Assembly (NCBI GenBank): GCA_963693365.1
Contig: CAVNZM010000002.1
Location: forward strand, 5,580,001 to 5,644,000
Source of the DNA: Amoebidium appalachense
Taxonomy: Eukaryota; Ichthyosporea
Length of the DNA stretch: 64,000 bases
Direction: 5' to 3'
In this document: in pieces, positions 29,036 through 42,549 of the stretch
Layout: every line of letters starts with the position of its first letter
Numbering within the stretch: the stretch's first letter is position 1
Program-made: the position numbers and the translations under genes
Notes under the pieces: model-generated
What the model was told of the DNA's origin: nothing
The model's input: only the letters and a program-made list of their open reading frames with translations
Database searches by the model: none

Positions 29036-30095
29036 GTGCGTGTGTGTGTGTTTTGGGGGGGGGGGGGGGGGGGGGGGGGGATGATGTATGCCTCAGGTGA
29101 TCGCACGCAAAGAACGTTCAATGCACAGCATGATAAACAAACCAGCATAGAAGCCTAAAAACACCAGCAGACACACATACACACACGCACCTTCTCGGCG
29201 TGCTCCTTGAGCCCATCGATCCAGCTGTAGCCCACACCGTCAGAGAACTGCTCCTTCTGGCGCCAGAGCACCTCGTCCGGCAGGTACGGGTTGTCGGGGG
29301 TATCAAATGCCTTGCGCATCACCCACTTCTCCATCTTGCGCCGCCCGTCAGCGTCAGTTCCACCAATCAGCTTGTGTGCGGGGTCCATCCCCATGGCAAC
29401 GTGGAGGAATGCCTGGTCAAGGAACGGCACACGAGCCTCAACACCCCATGCGCTGGTTGCCTGTGTGGAAGGGGGCGGAAGGGAGGGGGGGTAGGGGGGT
29501 GGGGAGGGGGAGGTTAGAATGAGGAACATGGTAGGAGGCATAATTACACAGCTGGGAAGCAAGGTGCAGAACACAGGACCCAAAATAGCATGCAAGAACA
29601 GACATGATAGCTTGCAGACTTAGCGACGCTTAGTATGCAGCACAAGGGGGGGGGGGGGGGGGGGGGGGGGGGGAGTATGCGAGGAAGGATACGAAGCAAG
29701 CAATCATGAAAATCACGTACAAACAAAGGACCAAAGCAAACAACAGAGCCCCAAAACACACCAAGAGGGAGAGGGGGTTTATTATCAAACCTTGTTGGCG
29801 CGCAGGCAGTCGTACATGTACAGGGCCTTGAGCTTACGAATGGTCTCCTTCTGGAACTCCTCGCGGTTGGGGGCCTTGTGGAAGTACAGGTAGCCCCCAA
29901 ACACCTCGTCGGCACCCTCCCCAGACAGCACCATCTTGACCCCCATGGCCTTGATCTTGCGCGACATCAGGTACATGGGCGTGGACGCACGCACAGACGT
30001 GACATCGTATGTCTCGAGGTGGTAGATGACGTCAGAGAGAGCGTCGATACCGTCCTGGACCGTGAAGGTGAACTCGTGGTGCCTGTATGTGTGTT

Positions 30096-30145
<50 letters not shown>

Positions 30146-33100
30146 GATGGGAGGAAGGAGGGAGAGGTGAGGTAAGTATTTGTGAATGAATGTGTGTAAA
30201 CTTGTGTATGGATGTGTGTCTGTAGGAGGGGTGGGTTTACTTGTGTGTGGAGGCGTGTGCGTGTATGTGTGTTTGAAGACAGGTGGATGCGTGTGGAAGG
30301 GTGACTGGGCGCGGTTCTTTTAACGGACAGAGGAGAAAGCTGGGGAGGGGAGGAGGGGATGAGGAACCTTGTGTGTGTGGTTGTGTGAGTTTTGTGTGTC
30401 ACTGTGTGTCAGTGGCTGTAGGTGGGTGTGGAGATGTGTACATAGGATGTGCTGGTGTGCATGCACTAAACGGGGTGGGTGGGCGCAAGTGGTGTTGGCT
30501 ATGGAGAGTGGGAAGAAGGGAGAGGGGGGGGAGGGAAAGGTGGAACAGTCAAAAATGAGGCGTGTGCACCTCGTGGTATTTTCTTCACACAACACATGTG
30601 GTGGTAGTACCGGATTCCGCGGGGGGGGGAGGGGGGGGGGGGGGGGGGGAAGGGGCAGACAGGTGTATGGTGGTGTGAGTAGGAGGTCGAGAAAAAAGGG
30701 GTGGAGTAAGGAGCCAAGCATCACATTGAAAGAAGCAGGAAAAGACACAAAAGAGCTCAAAAGAACAGGGGGAAAAGAACAGGGGGAGGGCAGGGGAGGC
30801 AAAATCAAGGTAGAGGTGGAGAAGGAGGGGAGAGGGGGCTGCAGGAGAGGATGTGTGTATTTGGGGGGGGGGGGGGGGGGGGGGGGGGGGCAACAACACA
30901 CCTGGTGCCCAGGAACTTTGCGACCTTGCGTGCAGCAAGCAGATCGGGGGACTCCTTCAAACCCACAGAGAAAGAGTGGAGGGGCCACCACGAGATGGAA
31001 GACTCCTCCATGTTCAGTGCCGTGAGCTTTTCCTTCACCAACCGCGACGCAACAGACGCAACAAGAGAAGAGTCCAACCCGCCGGAAAGGAGCACGCCGT
31101 ATGGCACGTCCGTCATCAGACGCTTGGAAACCGCAGCAACAAACGTGTCGTGAATGGCCTTAAGGTCGAGGGGCGCCTCGGGCGGGATGTATTCGGGGTT
31201 CCAGTAGATGGGGTTCCAGTAGGAAACGAATTTGTCCGTCTTGCTATCGTAGTAGTGACCGGGGGGGAACTGCTCAAACGTGATGCAGTCCTGGTGGATG
31301 GCTTTGAGCTCAGAGGCAAACCACATCGACCCGTCGCCACCGCGGCCGTAGTAGAGGGGGGTCACACCAATGGGGTCTGTGTGTGTGTGTGTGTGTGTGT
31401 TAGTGTGGAGGGGAGCGGGGGGGGAGTGGGGGGCGGAGAGGGAATTTGTGTGTGTGCGGGGGAGGGGGGGGGGAGGGAAGGGGATGGGTGGAATGATCAG
31501 TTAGAAGGCAGGAAAAGGGCGAGAGGCCCATGCCCTGGGAGACGACATTGCAGGGGAGGATGTGGAGGGACGACGGGGGGGGGGGGGGGGGGGGGGGGGG
31601 GGACGGGGGAAGAAGAGGAAAAAGCAAGAGGTAGGAGAGGTAGGGATGGTGGGAATCATTCCATTGAAAAGAGAATACGAAGGGCAGGATGGTTGCAAGG
31701 AGGGGATGGAGAGGGGGGGGGGGGGGGGGGGGGGTTTGAATGCGTCAAAAAGTACGAAGTACACAAGAACAAACGGATAACACGATGCAGAATGCAAGCC
31801 ATACATAAAGAGTATGCATAATAAGCAGAGCCCATCCTCAGGGGGGGCCCACGTCATCCACAGTACCCGAGTTTCGACCTATTCCCCTGGGGGGGGGGAA
31901 GCAAACAGCTCACATTGTCCATATGTAGATACAGGTAATTTGTACTTGGAAAACACGGAAATTTTCGAAAGTGAAGAGAATAATGTAGCCCCTCAAAGAT
32001 TTCCGCGTAGGTGAAAGAGAAGGAGCGGGAATGGCGTGGAGTGGTAAGAGAGAGAAGCAGGGGAGTGAAGGGCCGGGGGGAGAAGTGGAAGGACCAGTAG
32101 CATGTGCCAAACCCTGAACCAAACATTGCAGCAACCAGAAAAATTCAGGTAACAAAACACTGTCGAACTGAATGCCAAAAGGGCAAAAATGAAATGGGTG
32201 TACGAACTCACTCACCAACGGTGTCAACAGTATGACGTTTCTAGGGTGTGTGAACATGTGTGGCGATGGTGTGTGCAGACACGTGCACCTCATAATGCGA
32301 AAACCGCACGAAAAGCATAAACGAATACGTGTCTCCAAGTGGTTGTCAGCATTCTAAGTGATATCCTAATGCTCACCAATACGTGTTTCGGCATGTCTCT
32401 TAGTTCCCGGGAATGTATGGGAGTATCAAGTACTTTACGTAGCGTATGTGTAAGGATGTGCTGGTAGGATAGGCACATTAAAGAAAGAAGAAAGCAGAAG
32501 GCAAAAAAATGCTATAGAGGGGCTTACTGAGAAGCAGGTTTAGTGTGCCCCGAGAGGTTGGGAAAGGTGTTAGAGAAGGAGTTCAGAAGATGGAACTGGA
32601 AAACGAAAGGTCGAAGGAGAAAGGAGTGGGTAGTGGAATGAACCAAAAGGGTATGGGGGCAAACTGAGAGGCGGAGGAGAATGGAAGCACGGGAGACTGA
32701 AAGGGGGAGAAGCGGAGCAGGTGGGTGTGTGTGTGTGTGTGTGTGTGTGCAACTTAGACACGATGAAGGGGTGGAAACCTACCCCGAGCAGCCAAAAACT
32801 CGCCAGTCTTCTCATTGCTCACAACGAAGCTGAACATGCCATCAAGCAACTTCACCAGGTCCGTACCCATTCTCTCGTACATGTGCACAATAACCTGTTC
32901 ACGTGCAAGGGAGGGACTTGTAAGAACCAAAATATGCCCAAGGATGCAACAGTAGAAGAAAGAGGTGACCAGGTCGTGCGTGTTTGCTGTTCTGAAAAGG
33001 TGTGGTTTTGGTTGTAGTTCATGAAGCACAACCACTTCCAACTAAACGAGCAAGGTCGGCGGCAAAGGTTTAGCATAAACCTTCATTTATTTCTTAACTA

Positions 33101-33620
33101 AACAAACTAAAACTGAACAGCTGCTGAAGCACGAACGAAGGGAAAAAACGTGATATGGGAGAGGCCGGCACTGCAAAGGGTAAGACATAGGGGGAGGAAT
33201 AAGGGAGGAGATGAAGGACGGGCTGGGCCCCGGGGGAGGGGGGAGGGGGGAGGGAGGAGGAGGAGGAGGAGGAGAGGGGGTGGGGGGAGGGGGGGGGACA
33301 ACCTCACAGTCGGAGGCAGTTTCATATTTGGCATCAGGGGCATACTTTTCCCTTAAGGCGGCATGGTTGTAGATCTCACCGTTCACCACCAAGCACAGGT
33401 TCTTGTCTGCGCTGAACAGAGGCTGTGCCCCGGAGATAGGGTCTACAATAGCAAGACGCTCATGTGCAAAGCAGCTCAAGTCACCAGAGGGGTGATGTTG
33501 AATGTGAATACCGGACCAGTCGGGGCCACGGTGGCGCAAGCGGCGTGAGAGCTTCAAAAGCCGCTCACGGAGCTTGTCTTGTGACTGCTGAGCGCGAAGA
33601 CACGCCAAGATACCGCACAT
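28518..33620 (-). CDS. ASNS: Asparagine synthetase, glutamine-hydrolysing; six exons, last codons missing
   Basis: Catalyses ATP-dependent conversion of aspartate to asparagine with glutamine as nitrogen donor, in the cytosol. Exons are 33620-33303, 32894-32783, 31376-30902, 30082-29791, 29460-29191 and 28766-28518, with phases 0, 1, 2, 0, 0 consistent at each join (572 codons; family about 550-590). The start is ATG at 33620, not the in-frame ATG 6 nt upstream, because the class II amidotransferase needs Cys at residue 2 (MCGILA). The glutaminase domain shows RHRGPDWSG and NGEIYNH. The synthetase domain shows the pyrophosphate loop SGGLDSS (about 241-247), [13 protein letters not shown] and [10 protein letters not shown]. 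Exon 6 ends DAYK at donor GTTGGT, close to the normal C-terminus, so the missing last exon should encode only a few residues. A SINE lies in intron 2, and C-runs on the coding strand lie in every intron. Confidence 0.96.
31713..31888 (-). mobile_element. SINE-like element copy C, in asparagine synthetase intron 2
   Basis: 5'-truncated copy. On the minus strand it starts at AGGGGAATAGGTCG directly after a C-run, contains the B-box-like GGTCGAAAC and ends GACGCATTCAAA plus a C-run of about 22. It is sense to the host gene. Confidence 0.9.
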
Positions 33621-33624
33621 TTTC

Positions 33625-34740
33625 AAGAAACTAAACCTGTGTTTCTCTTAGGTTGACTGCGTGGTTAGAGAAAACAAAACGGGAGGGGTGGCGGCGTCCG
33701 ACTGAACTGGAGCCCACATGCACTGCTCACTTATTCCAAAAACGTGACATAGCCTGGCATTTGGTTGCGACCTCGGCTCAGTTATGGTACTCTAACCATT
33801 GGCTGATACTTGTAATATTTCTTTTCAGTGGTTTAGTTATGTTTAAATGAGTTTTAGGGTCGTTTTGTCAGCTATTAATAAATGCGGCCAGAGTTTGAGG
33901 TTGGAATGGTGACAAATTCCAGGGCCGAAGGAATGAGTCACACGCATGTGGTTTTGGGGCGGGCGGAAAGAGTATGCGCCGCAGTTATTAGATAATTTTT
34001 TGGTTGCTTTATAAAATATGTCGACCAATCTATAGATAGTGAAAGATTATCTACTCAATTCCTCTATAGACATCCATTTGAATGTGGAATAAATAACCAA
34101 TTTACTCTCCTCATCTCTATCCAATCATCGCGATTCTGGAAAGCAAAAAAACTTAAACCAATCAACGAGCACCTTCGCGGGTATGGAAATGTTTTGTTGG
34201 TCGAGGGGGGCAAATGCCGCGAGAAATGTCGCCATCGTTTGCAAGCGGGCTGCGGGCCGGCCACTTCAAGGACTCGGGAGCGGCCTGGGCTGTGCATCAA
34301 TACCTTTCAAGTTATTTTTTGGCTTTGTGCGCTGTTACCTTTCAAGTTAGTTTTCGGCTTTGTGCTCTGTTGCCTTTCAAGTTAGTTTTAAGTTGGCTTT
34401 GTGCTCTGTTGTCTTTTGAGCCCTTCTAAGGGGGCCGGGCGTGACCTCTCTGGTCGCGGAAGTGGTGGAACAGATGCCTTTCCTTCCCTCGATCAAAGCT
34501 ATGTCTGGTCGTTTTTTTTTTTAGCTTTGGCGCTTTAGTCTCACGCACGACGAGCCAGCCGTGTAATGTGACCCCTTTTTTCTAGCGAAGGAGTTCGTGC
34601 TTTGTTGGCCACTTGATCCGGGAATAAGAGCATGAGTAGCGTGCTGTTTAGGGGGTTCATCGAGGCTGTTCTTTCGTGTCCCACACGTGGTTGTCCGGGC
34701 ACCCCATTGGTACAGAGCCGCAGGTGGTTTTTCAGGTAGG
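33625..34740. other. Upstream region of asparagine synthetase, with a 37-bp tandem repeat
   Basis: CCAAT-type motifs occur at about 33797 (CCATTGGCTG), 34111 (CCAATCATCG) and 34157 (ACCAATCAACG). Three imperfect copies of a roughly 37-bp unit containing GGCTTTGTGCTCTGTTGCC and TTTCAAGTTAG lie at 34305-34420. No gene is supported. Confidence 0.5.
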
Positions 34741-34786
34741 ACGCATCGCTTCACACACACATACACACACATGGCAGCAGCCTACA

Positions 34787-34827
<41 letters not shown>

Positions 34828-34846
34828 CACACACACACACACAAAC

Positions 34847-34879
<33 letters not shown>

Positions 34880-35611
34880 ACAGCTGCTGTGTACGTGGCA
34901 TGCTCCGTCTTGGAAAGCTTCTTTGGCGGCCCTTCCTTGAGCTGTCTTGTTCGGACTCCCCTTGTCCTCGCCGGTGTGCGCCCTTTCAAGGTCAACCCCT
35001 CGTACCTTCCCTCCCCCTTCCAACCTTGCCCTTTCCCCCCTTCACCCCCAACCCTCTCTCTTCCCCCCGCCCCAGCTCTAGTCTCTGGTTTGTATTTTTG
35101 GGTCTGCGTTTTGCAGGCACGGTCATTCTCCTGTTACATGGGTTTCATGCAAACATGATTCGGCTGGGGGGGACGTTCCTCGGGTTACGGACTCCTCTTT
35201 TTTTTGTTTTTTTTGGGGGGGGGAGGGGGGGGGTAGGAGAGGGTGGAGAAAGTAAGTGTATTACGCTGTGGGGAAGGAGGGGGGGGGGGGGGGGGTGCGG
35301 GGTCGGGTGGAGGGGGGAGGGCGGGAGGGAGGGGGGAGGGTCGGGTGGAGAGAGAGAGAGCTTGAATTGTGTTAGGAAGGGGGAGGGGAGGTGAGGTTGA
35401 AATGCTGAGTAGCAAACCCCCCCCCCCCCTCCCCCCTCCCCAGCGTTCTCTTGTTACAAGGGCTTCATGCAAACATAGTTCTGCTGAATGGGACGTTCCT
35501 CGAGTTATGGGATTCCTTCTTTTTCTTCTTCTTTTTTTTTTTTTTGGGGGGGGGGGGGGAGGGGGAAGCGGGAGTTTGCTACTCAGCACTTCACCCTCAC
35601 CCATACCCCGT

Positions 35612-35657
<46 letters not shown>

Positions 35658-36015
35658 ACACAAAAAAAAACCTAAATTTGGGCACTGTTGATGACTTGGG
35701 ACCTTCCTAAGGTTGGGCTCTGCTTATTATGTCTGTTATTTTGTGTGGTTTGCATTGTGCCTTGTGTTGTCCTTCATGAATGTTGTTCATAATCTGTAAC
35801 AAAATGTGACTCGTCCACTTGAATTCCGTCTTCCTCCTATTGTTTAGTTGCAGCCCTCCTTCCATCTCCCGCTCCCCCCCCCCCCCCCCCCCCCCAAACA
35901 CACACACACACACAGTCTCTTACCAGCTTTTTTTTTTTGTTTCCGGTTTTTGTATTTTTGATGAATTGTGTTTTTGCCTTTTGATGTGTCCCCTTCCATA
36001 CATTGTAACAATACA

Positions 36016-36063
<48 letters not shown>

Positions 36064-36255
36064 ACACACATGCGCACTACCATCCACCATCACGTTCACT
36101 GCCATCCCCCTTTTACTCCCCTCCCCCCCCCCCCCCCCCCCCTGACGCATACTGTGCGCATGGCTGATGCTGCATACTTGAATGTTTGCCTTTGCATGTG
36201 TCCTGCACCATGCTTCTCATCGTGTATGCGTACTTCGTACTGTGTTCCGCATTCA

Positions 36256-36291
<36 letters not shown>

Positions 36292-38591
36292 GTTTCTCGT
36301 CCTTATAAGTTGACAATTACGTGAAAGAAAAATTGCTACGATGTGTTGGTTGGTTTCGGTTTTTCATGGCCTTCACTCCGTCAGGTGACCAATATTGGTT
36401 TTCAGTCCGTGGGGATGTTTCGTTTTCTACCCCCACTTCCACCTCCTCCCCCCCTCTCTCCCTCCCCCCTCCCCCTCCCTGAGGGTGGGCTCTTCTTTTG
36501 AATAAATTTTTTGTGTGTACATTTTGAAGAATCTGGAGGGTGCTGTCCGTCGTGAATGTGTGTTTCAAAGGTACTTTTTTATTAGGTCATCCCCCTCTCC
36601 CCGGGCTTTCTCCGTTGTCGGATAGGTGGGCGTATTTTGGGTGCTTTAGCTATGTGCATATCTCCATGTCGGGATTATGTTCCCAATCCTCATCTTTACT
36701 GTTAAACCTGTATGAATCATTCCGAACCTCCCCGGGGCCACCTCCCCCCCCTCCCCCCCCCCCCCCCCCCCCTCTTTCCCCCATTGTTTCCCACCCCCTC
36801 TGACTCTTCAGCAATGTGTGCACTTAGTAACTATGAATGCACAATCTGCACGCAACCCACTTCTATAGGACATCATTGCAGTCATGTGGTGTATATCTTG
36901 TTGCGTATTTATATATCCTGTACCTTGTTGGGTGGAGGTACGTGTGTGGCCATGGTGCCGGCACCTCATCGCATTTTCACAGGGATGTCGATAATAAACG
37001 GTACATGCCTTGCCATTTTCATTTTGGATATACGCAGCGATGTGTAGAGACCCCCCCACCCACCCACCTCCCACAGCCTCATTCACACACTCCTACGACG
37101 CACACACACACACACACACCTCCTTCACCCGTTGGCATTAGGTCATTAGAAATTACGTCATTCAGAGACAACACTTGCAAACACCGCCCAACCGACATCA
37201 ATGATATACTCAAGCGACGTACAGTACCGCCCAACTTGGTACCCACATCCGCATAACAGAACTACAGAAATAGCCACGGTGTGTGAATATGAAGGCGATA
37301 CCCACCCATTCTGATCAAACCGACACCACAATTTAAACAAGTCAAGCACACCCGGACCCGACACATGTACATACACGGACCTTCAACCACCATAAAAAAC
37401 ATTTCGAGCGCACATAGTTTCTCTCCCCTTCATGCCTCCTGAAGAGCCACTCATGATGGTGCAACCCGCACCGCCCCGCCCCCCCCCCCCCCCCCCCCCC
37501 CCCTCCCCCCCCTTCTCCCCTCCCTCCCCCCTCCCGGCCCCCCGCCTGCCTCACAGTGTGTACTCGTTTTTGCAAGAATCCATTTTTGTTCGCCATGACG
37601 TTACTGTGAATGTCTTTCCCCCTTTCTATGATAGTGCTATGATCGCCGATGATCGATTGCTGCAGACTGCGCTCAATTGAAACGGGTCACTGATACACAC
37701 ACCGTCCTAACCTCCCTCCCCCCAGGCCTCCACCTGGCCATGGGGCTTCCTCAACTTGGGTCCCATTTTGTTCTATTTGAAAATGGGTCGGCCGGACTTT
37801 GAGACATGTGTACACACAGCATAGTAACAAAATGATTGATTACACATACACGTGTGCACAGATGGGCTCTGTTTTGCAGTACGCTAGTGCCCCGTACACG
37901 TAGTCCCGAGGCCTGCCGTAGTGGCGCAGGCTGGTGGTAGACTCCGGAAAAAAACAAAAACGAACATGGTTGATAAACTGCGCTGCGTGTTTGGATGAAA
38001 ACACCTGAACATTTTGCATAGGACAAAACACACACACCTACTGTAACATACTTGCATGAAAAACAATCATTGCGCGCACGTGCCCCAAGTGCTCTGTGCG
38101 ACAGGAAGAAAACAACGATGGCGCTTCCCCACATCCACCAACCCACACGACAACACATGCATGCACTCAGGTACCAAAGCAGAAACAAACATTTGACAGC
38201 AGCATTGAACAAAACAAAACCCACCACACACTTGAAGAATGGGTTATGCGTACAATTTATTTATGTGCGAGACTAAAATCAATTAAAAAGTTCAGATACA
38301 ATCATCCACCCGGGCGGAGGCAACCGAAAACCCAACCATGAACCAAGAATTACAGGGTGTGCAATCATTGAAACCAACGAGGCGGTTGTTTCTTTAACCA
38401 GTTACCCTATTTATACACACTTTTCCCCCTTATCCGTGACATGTGTGCTACTTTAAATTTGAAACAAACATAGGGCACGTTGCCCTGCTTTTCCATAATA
38501 AACAGTAATTACGTAACACAGTGGACCAATTATCTTGACAAGCCACTTTATATCCTTGCGTTTTGATTGGCTGAAGACCTTTGTTCTAAAT
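34740..38591. other. Intergenic region rich in sense-type C-runs, with SINE relics
   Basis: Contains (CA)n at 34791-34880, a duplicated segment at 35136-35230 and 35456-35560, and C-runs at 35608-35643, 35875-35894, 36018-36049, 36123-36142, 36258-36290 and 37481-37520. Diverged relatives of the SINE 3' half lie at about 35685-35800 and 36145-36290. Its C-run polarity resembles that inside plus-strand introns, but no plus-strand exons could be supported. Confidence 0.5.
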
Positions 38592-38915
38592 TTACTCGTC
38601 GTTGCCAAACAGAGCCTGCACCTCCTGCATGCTCTTGCCCTTCGTCTCGGGCACGAAGAAGAACACGAAGATGGTGATGGCCACGGTCCATGCGCAGAAG
38701 AAGAAGAATGTGTAGGCCTGCAGAGCCTCCTGAAGGGGCGGGAAGAACATGCCGACTGTGGGGGTGGAGGGGGTGTTGTGTTAGTCTAATAAGCAACAAA
38801 TATAAAGGGGGGATGTTAGGCAAAGGAGGATGTGGTCAGTGTAGTTGGGTGGTAAATGCGGTGTGTGCATGTGCGGTAGAGATGAATGGCTGCGTGTTGT
38901 TGGGGAGAATTGCGG

Positions 38916-38951
<36 letters not shown>

Positions 38952-39025
38952 GGGGAGGTGAGGCGAGGTGAAAGAAGGAGGGTGTCTATTATACTTGTTT
39001 ACGAGTTCGAAGGGAGAGAGAGAGA

Positions 39026-39075
<50 letters not shown>

Positions 39076-40184
39076 GGGGAGTAGGAAAGGCGACAACTTG
39101 ACATCGGGAGGAAAAGAAACCAAAAACAAAACAACCAAGTGTGAGAGGGGCTGCATACCGGCAAAGGTGAAGAGCCAGTTTGTGAACACTGCCACACCGA
39201 CGGCACCGTTACGCACAACAGCAGGGAAGATCTCAGCAGTGATCATCCAGGGGATGGGGCCGGGGCCTACGGCGAAGCACACCACACCCAGAAGCATGAA
39301 GATGATGGTGGGGATCTGCCAGCCAGACACCATGCCGATACCGAAGAGCTGTGGGGGGGAGGAGAGGGGGAGGTTAGTATGTTTTTCAACGTAACGTGCA
39401 GAAGCGGGAAGGGGGGGGGGGGGGGGGGGGGGGGGGATAACAGTGTGCTGAGGAGCCAAGCTGGGGTACAACGAAGAAAGGAGGGGGGACCGATGTCCCA
39501 CATGACCTACTTTGTCTTTGTGGGACGGATTTCAGAGATGATCTGTAGGGAAGTGTAAGGATGCAACCTATGACTGCACAAGGGGGAAAGGAGAGAGTTG
39601 AGAAGGTGTAAGAGGAACAGAGAAAGGTGTAAGAGGAACAGAGCAGGAAAGTAGAAGGGGGGAAAGGGGGGGGGGGGGGGGGGGGGGTAAACATACGCAG
39701 TGAGCAATGGCCATGCCTCCGAAACCGAACAGAGAGAGACCACGGCGACCGGCACGTTCAATAAGGGGCACAGCAGCCACGGAGGCAGCCACGTTGACGG
39801 TGTTCACAAGAATGGCGGCAAGCTCGACATTGGAAAAGCCGGCACTGATGAAGATGGACCCGGAGTAGAACATGATGGCGTTGATACCTGGTTGGGTAAT
39901 AAAAGGTTGAGGGGAGGTTAGCAGTGCCCAATCCTTGAATGCAGTTGGTGTGGAGGCAAGCCCTTAATAGAAGTGCCTGTTGAATGAGATGCACGTACTA
40001 GAGAAACACTCGTATAGAAGAAGAGGCCTCTTAAGAATGGACAGAGAAGTGGGGAAGAAATCACAAATCCTTTCCACCGACGGTACAGGGACAAGTGCAT
40101 GGACAAGGCACAACTCCAAAATAGGACCGGGTACGAGCGAGTGCGTGAGTGTGTGCGTGAGTGTGTGTTGGTGGTGGTGGTTCT

Positions 40185-40224
<40 letters not shown>

Positions 40225-42278
40225 GAAATACCGGACATCTGCTGGCAGATCTGCAGACCGATGGCAATGATAGTCTGCTTGATGTACTGGCGGGTGAAGA
40301 TGGCCCCCAGCGCCTGCACCATGGACAGGGCACCCTCCTCCTCCTCCTTCTTCTTGTCCGTGTGGAACTGGTCGATTTCCGGGTCGACGTTGTAGCCCGG
40401 CCCGCGAAGACGGCGGAGGGCCTGCTCCGAACCGGAAACATCACCAATGGCAAAGAGGTAGCGGGGGGAGTCCGGCATGAAGAAGAAACCAATCAGGTTG
40501 ATGGTTGACGGGACGATGGCAAAGCCGTAGAGCATGGGCCAGCTGGAGGCATTACCAAAGACACTCTTCATGCCCAAGATCCTGTGGAAAGAGAAACATG
40601 TTGTTAGATCAGGAGGGTGGTGGCATGTCAAGTAACAATGAAAGATGATGTGCTATAGAACAGGAACCAAAGAGGTGAGAGGGCAATAGCCACAATCACA
40701 ACCTTGCAACCCGTATGGCGGAGTGAAGATGGAGAGCGTAAAACAATAAACACTTTGAATCAACAGCATTCATGGCTAGGGTAGGGCGGACCGGGGAGTG
40801 GCGGGGGGAAGGGATGAATACGCGACAAGGTTGGAATCATGGGGTTGTGTGTGTGTGTGGGGGGGGGGGGGGGGGGGGGGGGGGGAGGGGGGAGGGGGGG
40901 GGGGGAGGAAGGAGTGGGAGGGGGGTACACACGTTGCCACGAGAATACCGATGGTGACGAACAGCTGATGGAACACACCGAAGGCACCGCGCACGTGGTC
41001 TGGGGTAGACTCGGCCACCCACATGGGCACGGCACTGCACAGAATGCCGGCAGCAAGACCGCAGAACACACGGCCGGCCATCATCATGCCGGGACCGGTG
41101 GCAAACGCTTGGAGAAGAGCAGATATGTAGAAGAGAATGTTGTTGGCAAGCTGGCATGGGGAAGGGGGAATGGTCAGTGGTTGGTTGCAACTGATGTGAG
41201 GTGGTGTCCACAAGCGCTGCTAAGAAGCTGTGGGTTGAACTCGAAACAAGAAGATATCAGGCACTTTAAACAAACGGCGAGTACCTCCTACAAAAAACCC
41301 AAGGTTTAGGATAAGGTGTTTTCGTAAGCAATTTAGATGGTGGCTATCAAAAAAAAGAAAACAAAGGCAGACTTAGGGAAGAGGGGAGGGAAAGGGTGAG
41401 AGTTGCAAGTGCAAAACGTTGTCGTCAAGGAGGTGGAGAGAGGTGAGGGGGCCACTCACAATGGTCTTCTTGGGACCGAACTTTCCGACGATAGCACCAC
41501 CTGCAAGACCAGTGATCACACCACCGACTGCAAAGATGGACACAATCCATGACCACGTGACCGTGCTGGAAGCATCCATCACCACCGTGGCTCCCGGGGT
41601 GTTCTCAGTAACGGTGGTGCCATCGGGTAGCGCAGTGCTGCCGTTAAGCATCCAGGCACCAAGACCGAGTGCCTGAAGGGGAGGCGGGGGAAGGAGAGGG
41701 GGGAGGGGGGAGGGGGTTGGTAGTGGCAAAAGTGTGTGTGTGTGTATGTGTGGCGATGGTGTTGGGGGGGGAGAGGGTGGGGGGGGGGGGGGGGAGGGGG
41801 GGGAGGGGGGGGAGAAGGGGAGTTGGGGGGATGAGCGGATGGCGAGGGAAGAAGGTGGAGCATAGGTCAGTTCATGATCAGAAGGAATGATACGAAAGCT
41901 GCTACATAAACCATAAAAAAGGAAGAGAGGAGGGGTGGCAACAAGGTTAGAGCCCCCTCCAACCACTTTGCTGCCTTTAAGTCTATTGAAAAATGGCCTT
42001 CACTACCCGCCCCTTGTGTTGGAATACTACTTGCACACCAAAAGAAGGGGAGCGCATTTACTCACCACTTGCACTGGGGGGGCAGACAAGTTGACCAGAC
42101 CGATACCCAGACCGAAGTTGAACGACTGCAGCACGGCCAGAATGGCGCCGGAAAGGAGAGTGCTGGTGACGGGTGCCCGGCCGCTGGACGAGTGAATGGC
42201 GCGCGAATCCGCTCCATCGCTAATTTTCTTCAACTCATACTCGCTGGTAGCGAGCTGTACGCTCGAACTTTCGGCCAT
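38592..42278 (-). CDS. Major facilitator sugar transporter (GLUT/HXT type), seven exons
   Basis: A 12-helix membrane transporter expected to move hexoses across the plasma membrane. Exons are 42278-42066, 41672-41460, 41150-40933, 40581-40232, 39887-39697, 39348-39159 and 38755-38592, with phases 0, 0, 2, 1, 0, 1 in agreement (512 residues; usual length 450-550). Family signatures appear in order: an N-terminal helix after a 40-residue polar tail, GRVFCGLAAG, the loop-6 motif PDSPRYL (about 252), QICQQMSGINAIMFYS across the exon 4/5 junction (sugar-binding QQ..SGIN), ERAGRRGLSLFG, PGPIPWMITAEIFP, and the C-terminal VPETKGKSMQEVQ. The substrate cannot be read from sequence; the QQ..SGIN form fits glucose or another hexose. 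Introns 3, 4 and 5 have coding-strand C-runs beginning 8-10 nt after the donor. Confidence 0.96.
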
Positions 42279-42549
42279 TTTAGTGAGTTTCCAGAAGCTC
42301 AGGGGACAAAGTAATAAATTTGTAGGGGTACAACGGTGTTTCTTTTACAAACTCAAGGGCCAAAGTGGGGAAACCCTTTCTGAATACCGTGCGGAATGCT
42401 TTTGGTACTTTTATATCCGTCGGACCGCCGCCGGGCTATCACTGGCTCTGGGCTTTTGTTGGTTTGGGCAAAGGTATGGATGCGTGATTTGTAACTAATA
42501 GGAGGTCCTTTACAGTCCCGAGACCCACATATGGTTTTGTTTGTAGCAT

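Noticed and set aside
33618-33626. ATG at 33626 as the asparagine synthetase start
   Set aside because: It would put two residues before the Met-Cys pair. The catalytic Cys must be N-terminal after Met removal, so the ATG at 33620 is preferred.
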